Assembly (NCBI RefSeq): GCF_038592905.1
Contig: NZ_CP151943.1
Coordinates: 2,234,501 to 2,298,500 of the forward strand
From: Neobacillus sp. FSL H8-0543
GTDB taxonomy: Bacteria > Bacillota > Bacilli > Bacillales > Cytobacillaceae
DNA length: 64,000 nucleotides
Reading direction: 5' to 3'
Notes under the pieces: generated by a model
What the model was told of the DNA's origin: nothing
Seen by the model: only the letters and a program-made list of their open reading frames with translations
Databases searched by the model: none
Program-made: the position numbers and the translations under genes
Shown here: positions 17,631 through 24,969 of the stretch, one piece after another
Layout: every line of letters begins with the position of its first letter
How positions within the stretch are numbered: position 1 is the first letter of the stretch

Positions 17631-18056
17631 ATGAAAGTTTTTAAATGGCTATTACGAATCCTGCCAATCGTCTATATGGCAGCGATTTGGACGATGTCAA
17701 GCCTACCATCCAACCACATCGTCGAGCTTCCGGATTCGCAAATCGACTCTTTCATCAAAGAATCATTGCATTTAATAGAGTTCGCGATCCTCTATGTCTT
17801 GCTGGTATTGGCTAGCTTAACCTTTGAACGCAGGACCTTCACACCGTTGTGGAACATCGCGTGTGCCGTGTTTGCCGGACTCTACGGCGTCAGCGACGAA
17901 ATCCACCAGTCGTTCTACCCTTACCGCTCCGCATCGCTCTTTGACCTCGTCAAAGACATCACAGGCATCCTTGTCTGCTTCTATTTTATAAGGGGCGCAC
18001 TATTTAAAGGGAAATTTGTGAGACTTCGGAGGGTGCTGGAGAGGATACAAATGTGA
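17631..18056 (+). CDS. VanZ-like family membrane protein
   Basis: 141 residues starting MKVFKWLLRILPIVYMAAIW. The ATG at 17631 with upstream AAAGGAG is chosen over the longer frame, which overlaps spoIIQ in antisense. About four hydrophobic segments are seen. The VanZ signature is clear: SLHLIEFAILYVLLV in the second helix, then DEIHQSFYPYRSASLFDLVKDITG. VanZ-like proteins confer low-level teicoplanin resistance in enterococci, but their role in Bacilli is unknown. It lies divergent from spoIIQ and converges on the NERD gene. Confidence 0.85.
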   Translation: MKVFKWLLRILPIVYMAAIWTMSSLPSNHIVELPDSQIDSFIKESLHLIEFAILYVLLVLASLTFERRTFTPLWNIACAVFAGLYGVSDEIHQSFYPYRSASLFDLVKDITGILVCFYFIRGALFKGKFVRLRRVLERIQM

Positions 18057-18079
18057 AATTTGGGTGGTGGCGAGTATTT

Positions 18080-18171
18080 TATTTGCCACTTTCCACTTTT
18101 TATTTGCCACTTCGCGATTTTATTTGCCACTTCTCGACTTTATTTGCCACTTCGCAACTTTATTTGCCACT
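18080..18171 (-). repeat. 20-bp-period AGTGGCAAATA array at the 3' end of the first NERD gene
   Basis: Five copies of TATTTGCCACT (minus-strand AGTGGCAAATA) start at 18080, 18101, 18121, 18141 and 18161, so the period is 20-21 bp. Spacers are similar but not identical (TTCGCGATTT, TTCTCGACTT, TTCGCAACTT). The last two copies lie inside the NERD reading frame and encode its final residues. Confidence 0.92.
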
Positions 18172-19174
18172 TCGCGATTTCTGAATGATCTCTTTTACAA
18201 ATTGGTGTAGTCGGCCGGTAATAGACTCGCCCCTTACGGTTACCGATATACGGTAAATTTAAAGATTTCAATATATTGTTTGCACTTTTAATGGAATCAA
18301 TTTGGAGAAAATGGCGTAATTCAGAATTTGTAATTGAGGGCTTGATTAGAAGGAAGTAATCTTCAATCGCTTTAATATGAGCCGTTTTTGACTTTTCTTT
18401 GCAATGGAGACAGGTCCATACACCGTAATGATATTTCATTGGAAGGCTATCACATTTAGGACATTGGACTCCTGGCAAGAGGTCCTTCGGAGTAAAGTTG
18501 AAATACTTGAGGATATCTGGGTCATCAGGAGTATGTTTAGTTAAGAGGAGCCGTTTTATTTTACGTACATCTTGTCTAGTTAACTTCTCTTCTTTATAAA
18601 ATTTTTCTATTAGCTCTATTTTATCGATTAGAGCCTCGCTATTGCACATATTTTTAAATTGGTCATTGCCATCTTCACAGGTAATTTTTGATTTTTCATG
18701 ACTATTTACAAAAAGATAATGGATCGGCACCTCTTCACACTGGTGCTCGTCCAACCACTGTTTCAGCTTTTTCGATTGTAGTTTGGCTTGTGCAACAGGA
18801 TTCTGGATTTTCTCCTTCGCCCCATCAAATAATAAATATGCCTGATTAAATTCATCGAAATACCAATCTCGCGACCTCTTTTTCACTTCGAGAGCTAGAG
18901 CAAATTTATGACAGAGTATGAGAAAGTCTATTTGAAAATAGTATTTTCCAGATAAAAGCCGAATTTCATGGAATACATGATAATCTTTTGATTGAATAAG
19001 GGGATCTAAATAGAATTCTAATGACTTTTCCCCCTTATATCCTTTAATCCTGTTATTATATTCGGTTAGTACCTCCATTTTCCTTGAATTTGTAGTAGGT
19101 ATCCTTGCGTCTAAAACCTTCAACTTTACTATTCTCGGTGACATCTCGCATACCTTGTCATACATTCGCAACAT
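18140..19174 (-). CDS. NERD-domain protein with zinc ribbon and C-terminal helical DNA-binding-like region
   Basis: 344 residues; the ATG at 19165 (fourth codon) is better spaced from AAAGGAAAGGA and may be the true start. The NERD domain spans about residues 45-170, with E49, FQIDFL (D83) and ALEVKKR (E96, K98), a PD-(D/E)XK-like nuclease pattern. Next come a helical region and a zinc ribbon, C238-x2-C241 and C255-x2-C258. A helix-turn-helix-like tail contains SITNSELRHFLQIDSIKSAN. NERD domains are often tied to DNA processing. It is paralogous to the gene at 60274-61281. Repeat arrays lie on both sides, and the last 13 residues are encoded by repeat units, so the original C-terminus was extended or replaced. 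Target unknown. Confidence 0.8.
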   Translation of the reverse strand: MLRMYDKVCEMSPRIVKLKVLDARIPTTNSRKMEVLTEYNNRIKGYKGEKSLEFYLDPLIQSKDYHVFHEIRLLSGKYYFQIDFLILCHKFALALEVKKRSRDWYFDEFNQAYLLFDGAKEKIQNPVAQAKLQSKKLKQWLDEHQCEEVPIHYLFVNSHEKSKITCEDGNDQFKNMCNSEALIDKIELIEKFYKEEKLTRQDVRKIKRLLLTKHTPDDPDILKYFNFTPKDLLPGVQCPKCDSLPMKYHYGVWTCLHCKEKSKTAHIKAIEDYFLLIKPSITNSELRHFLQIDSIKSANNILKSLNLPYIGNRKGRVYYRPTTPICKRDHSEIAKWQIKLRSGK

Positions 19175-19296
19175 TCCTTTCCTTTTATTAAAAATTCGTC
19201 TTCTTCAATCTTTCACCTGCAAAAAATTGTTACAGATTTATGTTCGTTCTTTGGAAAAATATCCGCCAACTACCTTTTTTAAGACTTTTTTCATTT

Positions 19297-19411
19297 TATT
19301 TGCCACTTTGTCCTAGTTATTTGCCACTTTGTCCTAGTTATTTGCCACTTTGTCCTAGTTATTTGCCACTTTGTCCTAGTTATTTGCCACTTTTGAAATT
19401 TATTTGCCAAC
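19297..19411 (-). repeat. 21-bp-period AGTGGCAAATA array upstream of the first NERD gene
   Basis: TATTTGCCACT starts at 19297, 19318, 19339, 19360 and 19381, with a degenerate sixth copy at 19401. Four successive spacers are the identical TTGTCCTAGT, so this array looks recently expanded. It lies between spoIID and the NERD gene, in the transcription direction of both. Confidence 0.93.
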
Positions 19412-19441
19412 TCTATCCGAACACACTTAAAAACGCCAGAA

Positions 19442-19462
19442 AGCCAGGCAAAATGCCTGGCT
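19442..19462. other. Hairpin between two repeat arrays
   Basis: AGCCAGGCA-aaa-TGCCTGGCT, a perfect 9-bp stem without a T-run. It separates the arrays at 19297-19411 and 19553-19646. A similar GCCAGTC hairpin lies beside the array near 50 kb. Confidence 0.6.
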
Positions 19463-19552
19463 CAGATCACTATTTGTGAATTTGCCCATTTATTTAGACG
19501 AATTCCTGGACGAGACTCACTTTTTATTACCTTTTTTTAGATTTTCTCATTT

Positions 19553-19646
19553 TATTTGCCACTTTTGAAATTTATTTGCCACTTCGCCTTATTTATTTGG
19601 CACTTTCCACCTTTTATTTGCCACTTCGACCTATTTATTTGCCAAA
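19553..19646 (-). repeat. 20-21-bp-period AGTGGCAAATA array downstream of spoIID
   Basis: Cores begin at 19553, 19573, 19594 (TATTTGGCACT variant), 19615 and 19636 (degenerate). Spacers differ, unlike the neighbouring array. It starts 16 bp after the spoIID stop and reads in the same direction. With the arrays at 18080 and 19297 it brackets the NERD gene. Confidence 0.88.
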
Positions 19647-19661
19647 TTCCGTAAACACACC

Positions 19662-20684
19662 TTATTTCTTCGCAGTAATCGTCGCAAGCATACTCTCAGC
19701 GGAGGAGATCTCTACTCCTTGATAGTAGTGCTTGACAATCTCTTTATAGTCCTTACCCTCAACGGCCATTCCATTGGCTCCGTATTGACTCATGCCAACG
19801 CCGTGTCCGTAGCCTTTGGTACTGATGACAATTTTACTCCCTTTCCGTTCCCAAGCGAAGTCAGAGGATTGTAGCTCTAGTGCCTCGCGAATCTCTTTTC
19901 CAGTCAAAACCTTCCCATTGAAATCCACTTTAGCGACGCGTTTACCTGTGGTGCGCTCGACAATTTTTCCAATGGTTGAATCCGATCCTACCTTAACACC
20001 TAATTTGGCTTCAAAATCCTTCACACTCATCACCTTTTGACTGCTAAACTTCGGAGAGTCTTTATCCCACGGACTTGAAACACTCCTTAAATAGGGTAAT
20101 TCATTTGACCAGTAGTCTTCGGAGTTTTCCGTGTAGCCATTGCTAGTCGAGAAGAAGGAGGCATCGATAGCCTCACCATTATAGGTTAGAATTTGTCCGC
20201 TGGTTGCACGAACAGCAGCGAGAACTTTTGACCTTTTCCTTTCGTAATCTTTATCCCATTTTTTCCGGAGCTCCTCGTCACTATGATAGACTTGATGCAG
20301 CTGGGTATCTGTGACCTGGGCGCCATCCGGGACACCCATCTTGTCTTTGCTTAGCATTTTTTTCACAATGTACGTTCTTGCCGTTAGCGCTTGTGCTTTC
20401 AAAGCTTCGTCTTCAAAGTCGGCATACATTTCGGCTGCAACCACCCCAACGAGATAGTCTTCAAGTTGAACATTTTCGATTTTTCCTATGGCTGAACGGT
20501 AAACCGCTACCTCGACCGCTGAATCGGTGGAGGATGGGTTCTGTTCTGGTGTCTTCGTTAACTCTTCACCTAATTCCCCGTTCGCCTTTCCATCCGTGAA
20601 GGGTAATACTAAAACAGCGGGAATAATTAGTATGACGGCAAAAAGAATCGATACTAGTACGATGAGTGGTTTGAATTTTTTCAT
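19662..20684 (-). CDS. spoIID: Stage II sporulation protein D, septal lytic transglycosylase
   Basis: 340 residues starting MKKFKPLIVLVSILFAV; GGAGG lies 7 nt before the ATG at 20684. An N-terminal membrane anchor (about residues 5-28) is followed by the SpoIID domain with VVAAEMYADFEDEALKAQA, FFSTSNGYTENSEDYW and GYGHGVGMSQYGANGMA. The enzyme cuts glycan strands with SpoIIP and SpoIIM to drive engulfment in the mother cell. As in B. subtilis it lies after murAA. A SigE-like promoter is seen upstream. The gene is intact and of normal length. Confidence 0.96.
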   Translation of the reverse strand: MKKFKPLIVLVSILFAVILIIPAVLVLPFTDGKANGELGEELTKTPEQNPSSTDSAVEVAVYRSAIGKIENVQLEDYLVGVVAAEMYADFEDEALKAQALTARTYIVKKMLSKDKMGVPDGAQVTDTQLHQVYHSDEELRKKWDKDYERKRSKVLAAVRATSGQILTYNGEAIDASFFSTSNGYTENSEDYWSNELPYLRSVSSPWDKDSPKFSSQKVMSVKDFEAKLGVKVGSDSTIGKIVERTTGKRVAKVDFNGKVLTGKEIREALELQSSDFAWERKGSKIVISTKGYGHGVGMSQYGANGMAVEGKDYKEIVKHYYQGVEISSAESMLATITAKK

Positions 20685-20725
20685 GTCGTTGCCTCCATTT
20701 ATGTAAATTTGTTGCATCTCATTCA

Positions 20726-20755
20726 ATCATATGGAGGAGGACAAGCATTTATGAT
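20726..20755 (-). promoter_or_regulatory. Candidate SigE promoter of spoIID
   Basis: On the minus strand ATCATAA (-35 like) and CATATGAT (-10 like; consensus CATACANT) have spacing suited to SigE and lie about 45 bp before the start. spoIID is SigE-controlled in B. subtilis. The match is partial. Confidence 0.45.
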
Positions 20756-20799
20756 AAAAAATGGATCTTTCTTTAAGGCTCTTTCCGTAAAGATTGTTG

Positions 20800-20823
20800 T
20801 AAAAACCCAAAGGCTGGTTTTTA
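20800..20823. other. Small hairpin in the spoIID-murAA gap
   Basis: TAAAAACC pairs with GGTTTTTA around an 8-nt loop. The flanking GGCTCTTTCC at 20777 resembles one end of the inverted-repeat element near 23737. The 353-bp gap otherwise holds the SigE candidate, the murAA terminator and a repeat remnant. Confidence 0.4.
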
Positions 20824-20956
20824 CCTTAAAATAGCTATTGGGCACTTCGAATAAAGTTTGCTCTAAAGAAATTAGCTTAATTAGGCGAAAGATAGCTTCA
20901 AGTTCGATTATTCCTATTTAATTAGCTCAAAAGTTTGAGAAAAAAGCTTAAAAAAT

Positions 20957-20996
20957 AAAACAAAGCCGAAGAATCCATTAAGATTCTTCGGCTCGT
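20957..20996 (-). terminator. Terminator of murAA
   Basis: GCCGAAGAATC pairs with GATTCTTCGGC around a 6-nt loop (arms 20965-20975 and 20982-20992), followed on the minus strand by TTTGTTTTATTTTTT. Confidence 0.9.
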
Positions 20997-21004
20997 TTGT
21001 TAAA

Positions 21005-21032
21005 TTGATTTCCGCTCGAGGCTTCAATCAAC
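21005..21032. repeat. Deletion remnant of the ~128-bp palindromic repeat
   Basis: TTGATTTCCGCTC joins almost directly to GCTTCAATCAAC: only the two ends of the family seen at 718, 11594 and 13131 remain. It lies between the murAA stop and terminator. Confidence 0.6.
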
Positions 21033-21037
21033 TATAA

Positions 21038-22348
21038 TTAAGCATTCATATCAGAAATAAACGTTTCTTCTTCTGTAAAAGTTTCTTCTTCTTCGTTGAT
21101 GCGTTCGATATCTGCGCCTAATGAGGCTAATTTGCCATGGAAGTCTACATATCCGCGGTCCAGGTGTTTTAATTCCGTTACGCGTGTATTACCTTCAGAC
21201 ACTAATCCTGTCAAAATAAGAGCAGCAGCGGCACGAAGGTCTGTTGCAGAAACTTCGGCACCCTGTAAGTTGGACATACCATTCAAAATCACAGAACGTC
21301 CTTCAATTTTTATATCGGCATTCATACGACGGAATTCCTCGACATGCATGAAGCGGTTTTCGAACACCGTTTCAGTAATCATAGAGGTACCTTCTGCACG
21401 AAGCAGGAGCGCCATCATTTGTGATTGCATGTCAGTTGGGAAACCAGGATGCGGCATCGTCTTGATGTCAACGGCTTTCAATTTTTCTGGGCCGATGACA
21501 CGAACGCCGTCTTCTTCTTCAATAATCGTTACACCCATTTCTTCCATTTTTGCAATCAAGGAAGAAATATGTTCAGGAACTGCGCCTCTTACAAGTACAT
21601 TTCCGCGCGTAAGCGCTGCAGCAACCATAAAGGTTCCCGCTTCGATACGGTCGGGGATAATATGATGTTCAGCGCCGAATAATACATCCACACCTTCAAT
21701 ACGAAGAGTGCCCGTACCAGCGCCGCGAACGTTTCCGCCCATTTTGTTCAAGAAGTTAGCCAGATCAACGATTTCAGGTTCTTTTGCTACGTTTTCAATA
21801 ATGGTTGTTCCCTGTGCAAGGGTAGCAGCCATCATGATGTTTTCTGTTGCACCAACACTTGGGAAATCCAAGTATATTTTTGCTCCCTTTAAGCGGCCTT
21901 CAACCTCCGCATCGATAAAGCCATTTCCTACCTTCACTTTTGCACCCATGGCTTCAAAGCCTTTAAGATGCTGGTCGATAGGGCGAGATCCAATAGCACA
22001 GCCGCCAGGTAAGGCAACCCGGGCACGGCCATTTCTTGCTAATAATGATCCCATGACAAGGACAGACGCGCGCATCTTACGAACATATTCGAAAGGCGCC
22101 TCATCTTTTAACACTCTAGATGCATCGACGACAACTGTATTATTGTTAAAAGCAACCTCAGCGTTCAGGTTACGTAATACTTCGTTTATTGTATATACAT
22201 CGGAGAGTGTAGGTACATCACGAATTACACTTTTTCCGTCACTTGCTAATAATGTGGCAGCGAGTACAGGCAGGACGGCATTTTTTGCGCCTTCAACTTT
22301 TACCGTTCCATATAACCTGTTTCCGCCGCGGACGATGATCTTTTCCAA
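21038..22348 (-). CDS. murAA: UDP-N-acetylglucosamine 1-carboxyvinyltransferase
   Basis: 436 residues, the usual MurA length. The start [20 protein letters not shown] uses a TTG codon at 22348 with GGAGG nine bases upstream. The EPSP-synthase fold has K22-N23 in [12 protein letters not shown] and the PEP- and fosfomycin-reactive C117 in [11 protein letters not shown]. It transfers enolpyruvate from PEP to UDP-GlcNAc, the first committed step of peptidoglycan synthesis. Order ywzB-ywmB-murAA-spoIID matches B. subtilis, identifying it as the essential murAA rather than murAB. The C-terminal tail is acidic ([12 protein letters not shown]). Confidence 0.96.
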   Translation of the reverse strand: MEKIIVRGGNRLYGTVKVEGAKNAVLPVLAATLLASDGKSVIRDVPTLSDVYTINEVLRNLNAEVAFNNNTVVVDASRVLKDEAPFEYVRKMRASVLVMGSLLARNGRARVALPGGCAIGSRPIDQHLKGFEAMGAKVKVGNGFIDAEVEGRLKGAKIYLDFPSVGATENIMMAATLAQGTTIIENVAKEPEIVDLANFLNKMGGNVRGAGTGTLRIEGVDVLFGAEHHIIPDRIEAGTFMVAAALTRGNVLVRGAVPEHISSLIAKMEEMGVTIIEEEDGVRVIGPEKLKAVDIKTMPHPGFPTDMQSQMMALLLRAEGTSMITETVFENRFMHVEEFRRMNADIKIEGRSVILNGMSNLQGAEVSATDLRAAAALILTGLVSEGNTRVTELKHLDRGYVDFHGKLASLGADIERINEEEETFTEEETFISDMNA

Positions 22349-22380
22349 GAGTATTCCCCTCCGCGTCCATTTTCTCTATA

Positions 22381-23127
22381 TTAATATTCAATCGTAATGA
22401 TGGGTGTGCCAACTACAATGGCAGTCCTTCCGCCCATTCCTTCGGAGCGTATACCAATTTGTAAATTCATGTTATCTTTTTTATTTTCAATGGAGTCTGA
22501 AAACAGCGGCGAATAGGCCGAAACAGACATGAAGTTCTCCTCTTTTAACGCTTCGATTTCTTTTGCATTTAGAACAGCTAGTAATGTTGGTAATGCCTCA
22601 TCCATCTTATCATAGGCGCTGCCCTTCACACTAGAGAAAACTGTTGGATTTCCCCGAAATATGTCAGCAAGCCTATTTTCAAATTGTACATTTGTGAAAA
22701 AGGACTTTTGCTCCTCATTCCACTCATTACCACTTACTTTATATATTATATACGCATTGACAGGTTGTTTTGTGTGGGTTGCCAAAATCTGAAGCGTTTC
22801 TTTGCGGTGTTTAGCTGTTGGAGGTACGGCAGTTACTTCCCATTTTTGGTCAGTCTCTTGATAAGACCATTCCCAGCCTGGAAGCATCGTTTGTAGCTCC
22901 TTCACATATTTCTGTACTTTCTTCTCTGTATTTAGGTCAACCAAATGTTCTCTTGCATAAAAAGTCCATTCATCGAGCAAAATATCTTCGGTTTCAAAAA
23001 TAGATGTGATTTTCAGCAAATCAAGACCGCTCTGTGCATCAGTCTGGCGATTACCAATCACAACCATCATTAAACTTACAATCGTCAATATGCTAATGGT
23101 AAAAAATATCTTTGTATTTTTCTTCAT
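22381..23127 (-). CDS. ywmB: YwmB family secreted/membrane-anchored protein
   Basis: 248 residues starting [17 protein letters not shown], with GGGGGAG just upstream; the longer frame to 23175 is dropped. One N-terminal hydrophobic segment (about residues 8-26) acts as signal or anchor, and the rest is predicted outside the membrane. The C-terminus [22 protein letters not shown] is characteristic of the family. It lies between ywzB and murAA as in B. subtilis. The family is annotated 'TATA-box-binding-like' from fold only; its role is unknown. Confidence 0.88.
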   Translation of the reverse strand: MKKNTKIFFTISILTIVSLMMVVIGNRQTDAQSGLDLLKITSIFETEDILLDEWTFYAREHLVDLNTEKKVQKYVKELQTMLPGWEWSYQETDQKWEVTAVPPTAKHRKETLQILATHTKQPVNAYIIYKVSGNEWNEEQKSFFTNVQFENRLADIFRGNPTVFSSVKGSAYDKMDEALPTLLAVLNAKEIEALKEENFMSVSAYSPLFSDSIENKKDNMNLQIGIRSEGMGGRTAIVVGTPIITIEY

Positions 23128-23298
23128 TTCAACTCTCCCCCTTACTACCATTGTTACCAAGGTGAGAAAGAGCATACTTGGGAATTGTCGTCACTTTTTG
23201 ACAATGAGAAAAATACAGCTTTTTAGCTGGATTGCACTTTTTTTCACACAAAGAGAATTGTACTCAATAATTCGCAAAAAGGGAACATGTACGAAGTC

Positions 23299-23553
23299 CT
23301 AAATTTTTACCATTTGTATGTATTGTAAAATCAACGGCAGTTGTCTTGACCATTGGAGATAGTCTAGGAAAAAGTTACTAACCGACGATCCAATGATAAT
23401 TGCCAATAATATATAGAGTAATCGTGCTTGAAAAACATGACTCGGTTTGATTAGCTTGTCAAGGCGAATCGCTTGGAGCGCATACCAGGCAAGGGCTATA
23501 AACACTAAATGTGAAAAAATACTTATTAATGCGTTTTGTCCAAATTCACTCAA
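23299..23553 (-). CDS. ywzB: DUF1146 family small membrane protein
   Basis: 84 residues starting MSEFGQNALISIFSHLVF from a TTG codon with AGGAGG upstream. Two membrane helices (about residues 7-27 and 45-65) flank the conserved QAIRLDKLIKP loop. It matches B. subtilis YwzB in size and place, between the atp side and ywmB. Function unknown. Confidence 0.88.
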   Translation of the reverse strand: MSEFGQNALISIFSHLVFIALAWYALQAIRLDKLIKPSHVFQARLLYILLAIIIGSSVSNFFLDYLQWSRQLPLILQYIQMVKI

Positions 23554-23736
23554 ATTTCAAAACCTCCTATTCAGAACATATCTTTACTATCTGACGAATG
23601 AAAGGCTTAAAAGTTTCACATCTTGTAATATTTGTAATATTTAAACTTCATGGTAATTGTGTCTATTCTGTGAACATCTATACTATTCCCTCCAACCAAC
23701 ACCGTAAGCAAAGATATTTCCTATCCATTCTTCCAA

Positions 23737-23808
23737 GGCTCTTTCCTAAAAAATTGCCGTTCTTAGATTATATAGTTGATACTCTTACCAACTTTTTAGA
23801 AAAGAGCC
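23737..23808. repeat. Small element with 20-bp inverted ends
   Basis: GGCTCTTTCCTAAAAAATTG (23737-23756) and its near-complement at 23789-23808 match at 18 of 20 positions, with 32 bp between. It fills much of the 295-bp gap after yflT. It could be a miniature inverted-repeat element or an extended terminator structure. Confidence 0.5.
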
Positions 23809-23824
23809 CTGCTAAGGGCTCTTT
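23797..23824 (-). terminator. Terminator of the YflT-like gene
   Basis: AAAGAGCCCT-gcta-AGGGCTCTTT, a perfect 10-bp stem with T residues on both sides, 24 bp after the stop at 23849. Possibly bidirectional. Confidence 0.8.
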
Positions 23825-23848
23825 ATTTAAAGCATATTCTCTAGGATT

Positions 23849-24187
23849 CTAGTAAATATCTGAAGTCTTTTTTGTTGCAACAACCACTAAACGTCCGCGA
23901 TCCAGCTCTTCTTCATATTGCTCCGCTTCTAAAGTATTTAATCCTAAAGCTTCCATTTTGGAGCGTAGTTCATCCCCACGAGATCGAAATACATTTGCGA
24001 TTGAATTAACGACACCCTGTTCTCCTATCCCAATTTCATTAATATCCATTGTGTCTGATAAGTGTTTGGTGCGATCTTTATCATGTGCTAGTAGGTAAAC
24101 TTCCTCTTTTTTGTACCCTTGATTAATGAACTGTTCAATTACCATTTTTGCTTGGACACCATTTTCGACGATTTTTACATTTTCCAT
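23849..24187 (-). CDS. YflT/GSP17M-domain general stress protein
   Basis: 112 residues starting MENVKIVENGVQAKMVIEQF. The general-stress-17M fold is recognisable in GYKKEEVYLLAHDKDRTKHLSDTMDI and the closing RLVVVATKK. B. subtilis YflT is a SigB-dependent stress protein of unknown biochemical role. A SigB-type promoter (GTTTGG-14-GGTTAT) lies 55-85 bp upstream, and sigB itself is in this window. The paralogue at 38052-38609 is longer. Confidence 0.85.
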   Translation of the reverse strand: MENVKIVENGVQAKMVIEQFINQGYKKEEVYLLAHDKDRTKHLSDTMDINEIGIGEQGVVNSIANVFRSRGDELRSKMEALGLNTLEAEQYEEELDRGRLVVVATKKTSDIY

Positions 24188-24244
24188 TTTTTCATTCCTC
24201 CTTGAAAGATGTTGTCAGCTGATGTGTCAGCTTGTACCAGTTAT

Positions 24245-24270
24245 ATAACCGCTCTTCAAGGAAACCAAAC
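24245..24270 (-). promoter_or_regulatory. SigB-type promoter of the YflT-like gene
   Basis: Minus-strand GTTTGG (24270-24265), 14-nt spacer, GGTTAT (24250-24245), against consensus GTTTAA / GGGTAT. Confidence 0.6.
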
Positions 24271-24292
24271 CTATTTTTAAAAAACTTTATTT

Positions 24293-24317
24293 GTTTTAAT
24301 AAAAAAGTTACGGGTAA
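24293..24317 (+). promoter_or_regulatory. SigB-type promoter of the 69-residue protein
   Basis: GTTTTA (24293-24298), 13-nt spacer, GGGTAA (24312-24317), 27 bp before the start codon. Back to back with the promoter at 24245-24270. Confidence 0.75.
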
Positions 24318-24344
24318 TAAAAAGGGAAAAGATGGAGGTGTAAG

Positions 24345-24554
24345 ATGAGGAATAAGGCAGATTTAATTAAAAAAATCAGTTTGTTAAAACAAAAGATCGA
24401 TAAATGTTTGGATGAGCGAGATCGAGAAAGCTTTAATCAATTATCTCTTGAATTGAAGGTGTGCCAGAATTACTTGGAAACTTGTTTTACCAACACTGAG
24501 GTGCACTTTAAGAAGCCTTTCGAGCAAAAACGTGGTAAATTTTTTAACCATTAA
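24345..24554 (+). CDS. Small hypothetical protein, SigB-type promoter
   Basis: 69 residues starting MRNKADLIKKISLLKQKIDK, with GGAGGTG seven bases before the ATG. It is charged and predicted as two alpha-helices (about residues 3-30 and 30-48) joined by ERDRESFN, without a membrane segment. The C-terminal KKPFEQKRGKFFNH is basic. No family is recognised. It is likely a stress-induced gene on the strength of its promoter. Confidence 0.6.
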   Translation: MRNKADLIKKISLLKQKIDKCLDERDRESFNQLSLELKVCQNYLETCFTNTEVHFKKPFEQKRGKFFNH

Positions 24555-24580
24555 GTTTAGCTGCCCGAAAATTCGGGTAC
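24555..24580 (+). promoter_or_regulatory. SigB-type promoter of the GlsB/YeaQ gene
   Basis: GTTTAG, 14-nt spacer, GGGTAC, 43 bp before the ATG. The spacer and -10 also form a CCCGAAAATTCGGG hairpin. Confidence 0.7.
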
Positions 24581-24622
24581 TTACCAACTGTAGAACATTG
24601 AAAATGAAAGGGGAGAATTTTT

Positions 24623-24874
24623 ATGGGATTTATTTGGTCATTAATTATTGGAGGAATTATCGGCTGGCTGGCTGGACTGATTCTGGGACGTGATGTTCCT
24701 GGAGGTGTTATCGGAAATATCATTGCAGGGTTCATCGGGGCCTGGATTGGTTCTCTCTTAGGTGGCTTTGGACCTGTGATTGGTGGGTTTTACATTTTGC
24801 CAGCTCTCCTCGGTGCCATTGTCTTTGTGCTCATCCTAAGCCTTGCCCTAAGAATGATCAAACGCAACGCATAA
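24623..24874 (+). CDS. GlsB/YeaQ/YmgE family stress-response membrane protein
   Basis: 83 residues starting MGFIWSLIIGGIIGWLAG. Three hydrophobic segments are rich in glycine-zipper repeats (GGIIGWLAGLILG, GNIIAGFIGAWIGSLLGG), the hallmark of the transglycosylase-associated family. A GGGGAG ribosome site and a SigB-type promoter precede it, and a strong terminator follows. Members are induced by envelope and general stress; the molecular function is not established. Confidence 0.88.
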   Translation: MGFIWSLIIGGIIGWLAGLILGRDVPGGVIGNIIAGFIGAWIGSLLGGFGPVIGGFYILPALLGAIVFVLILSLALRMIKRNA

Positions 24875-24887
24875 TCTAGAACGAAGT

Positions 24888-24919
24888 GAAGGCTGCAAAT
24901 TCCTGCAGTCTTCTTTTTT
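24888..24919 (+). terminator. Terminator of the GlsB/YeaQ gene
   Basis: GAAGGCTGCA pairs with TGCAGTCTTC (one G-U) around AATTCC, then TTTTTT, 13 bp after the stop. Confidence 0.88.
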
Positions 24920-24926
24920 GTAGTCT

Positions 24927-24958
24927 CAAAAAAGGGCATCTGCACATACACAGATACC
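24927..24958 (-). terminator. Terminator of the cardiolipin synthase gene
   Basis: Minus-strand GGTATCTG and CAGATGCC pair around 8 nt, followed by CTTTTTTG, 12 bp after the stop at 24970. Confidence 0.85.
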
Positions 24959-24969
24959 TTTGAAACGTG

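Noticed and set aside
19240..19479. 79-residue plus-strand frame with repeated CPSYLPL
   Set aside because: It is a translation of the 21-bp array; no ribosome site and no similarity to a protein.
18080..19646. Possible CRISPR array
   Set aside because: Repeat cores are only 11-12 bp and spacers 9-10 bp, far below CRISPR sizes; no cas gene is nearby.
21708..22397. 229-residue plus-strand frame
   Set aside because: Antisense of murAA, whose full-length family match is clear.
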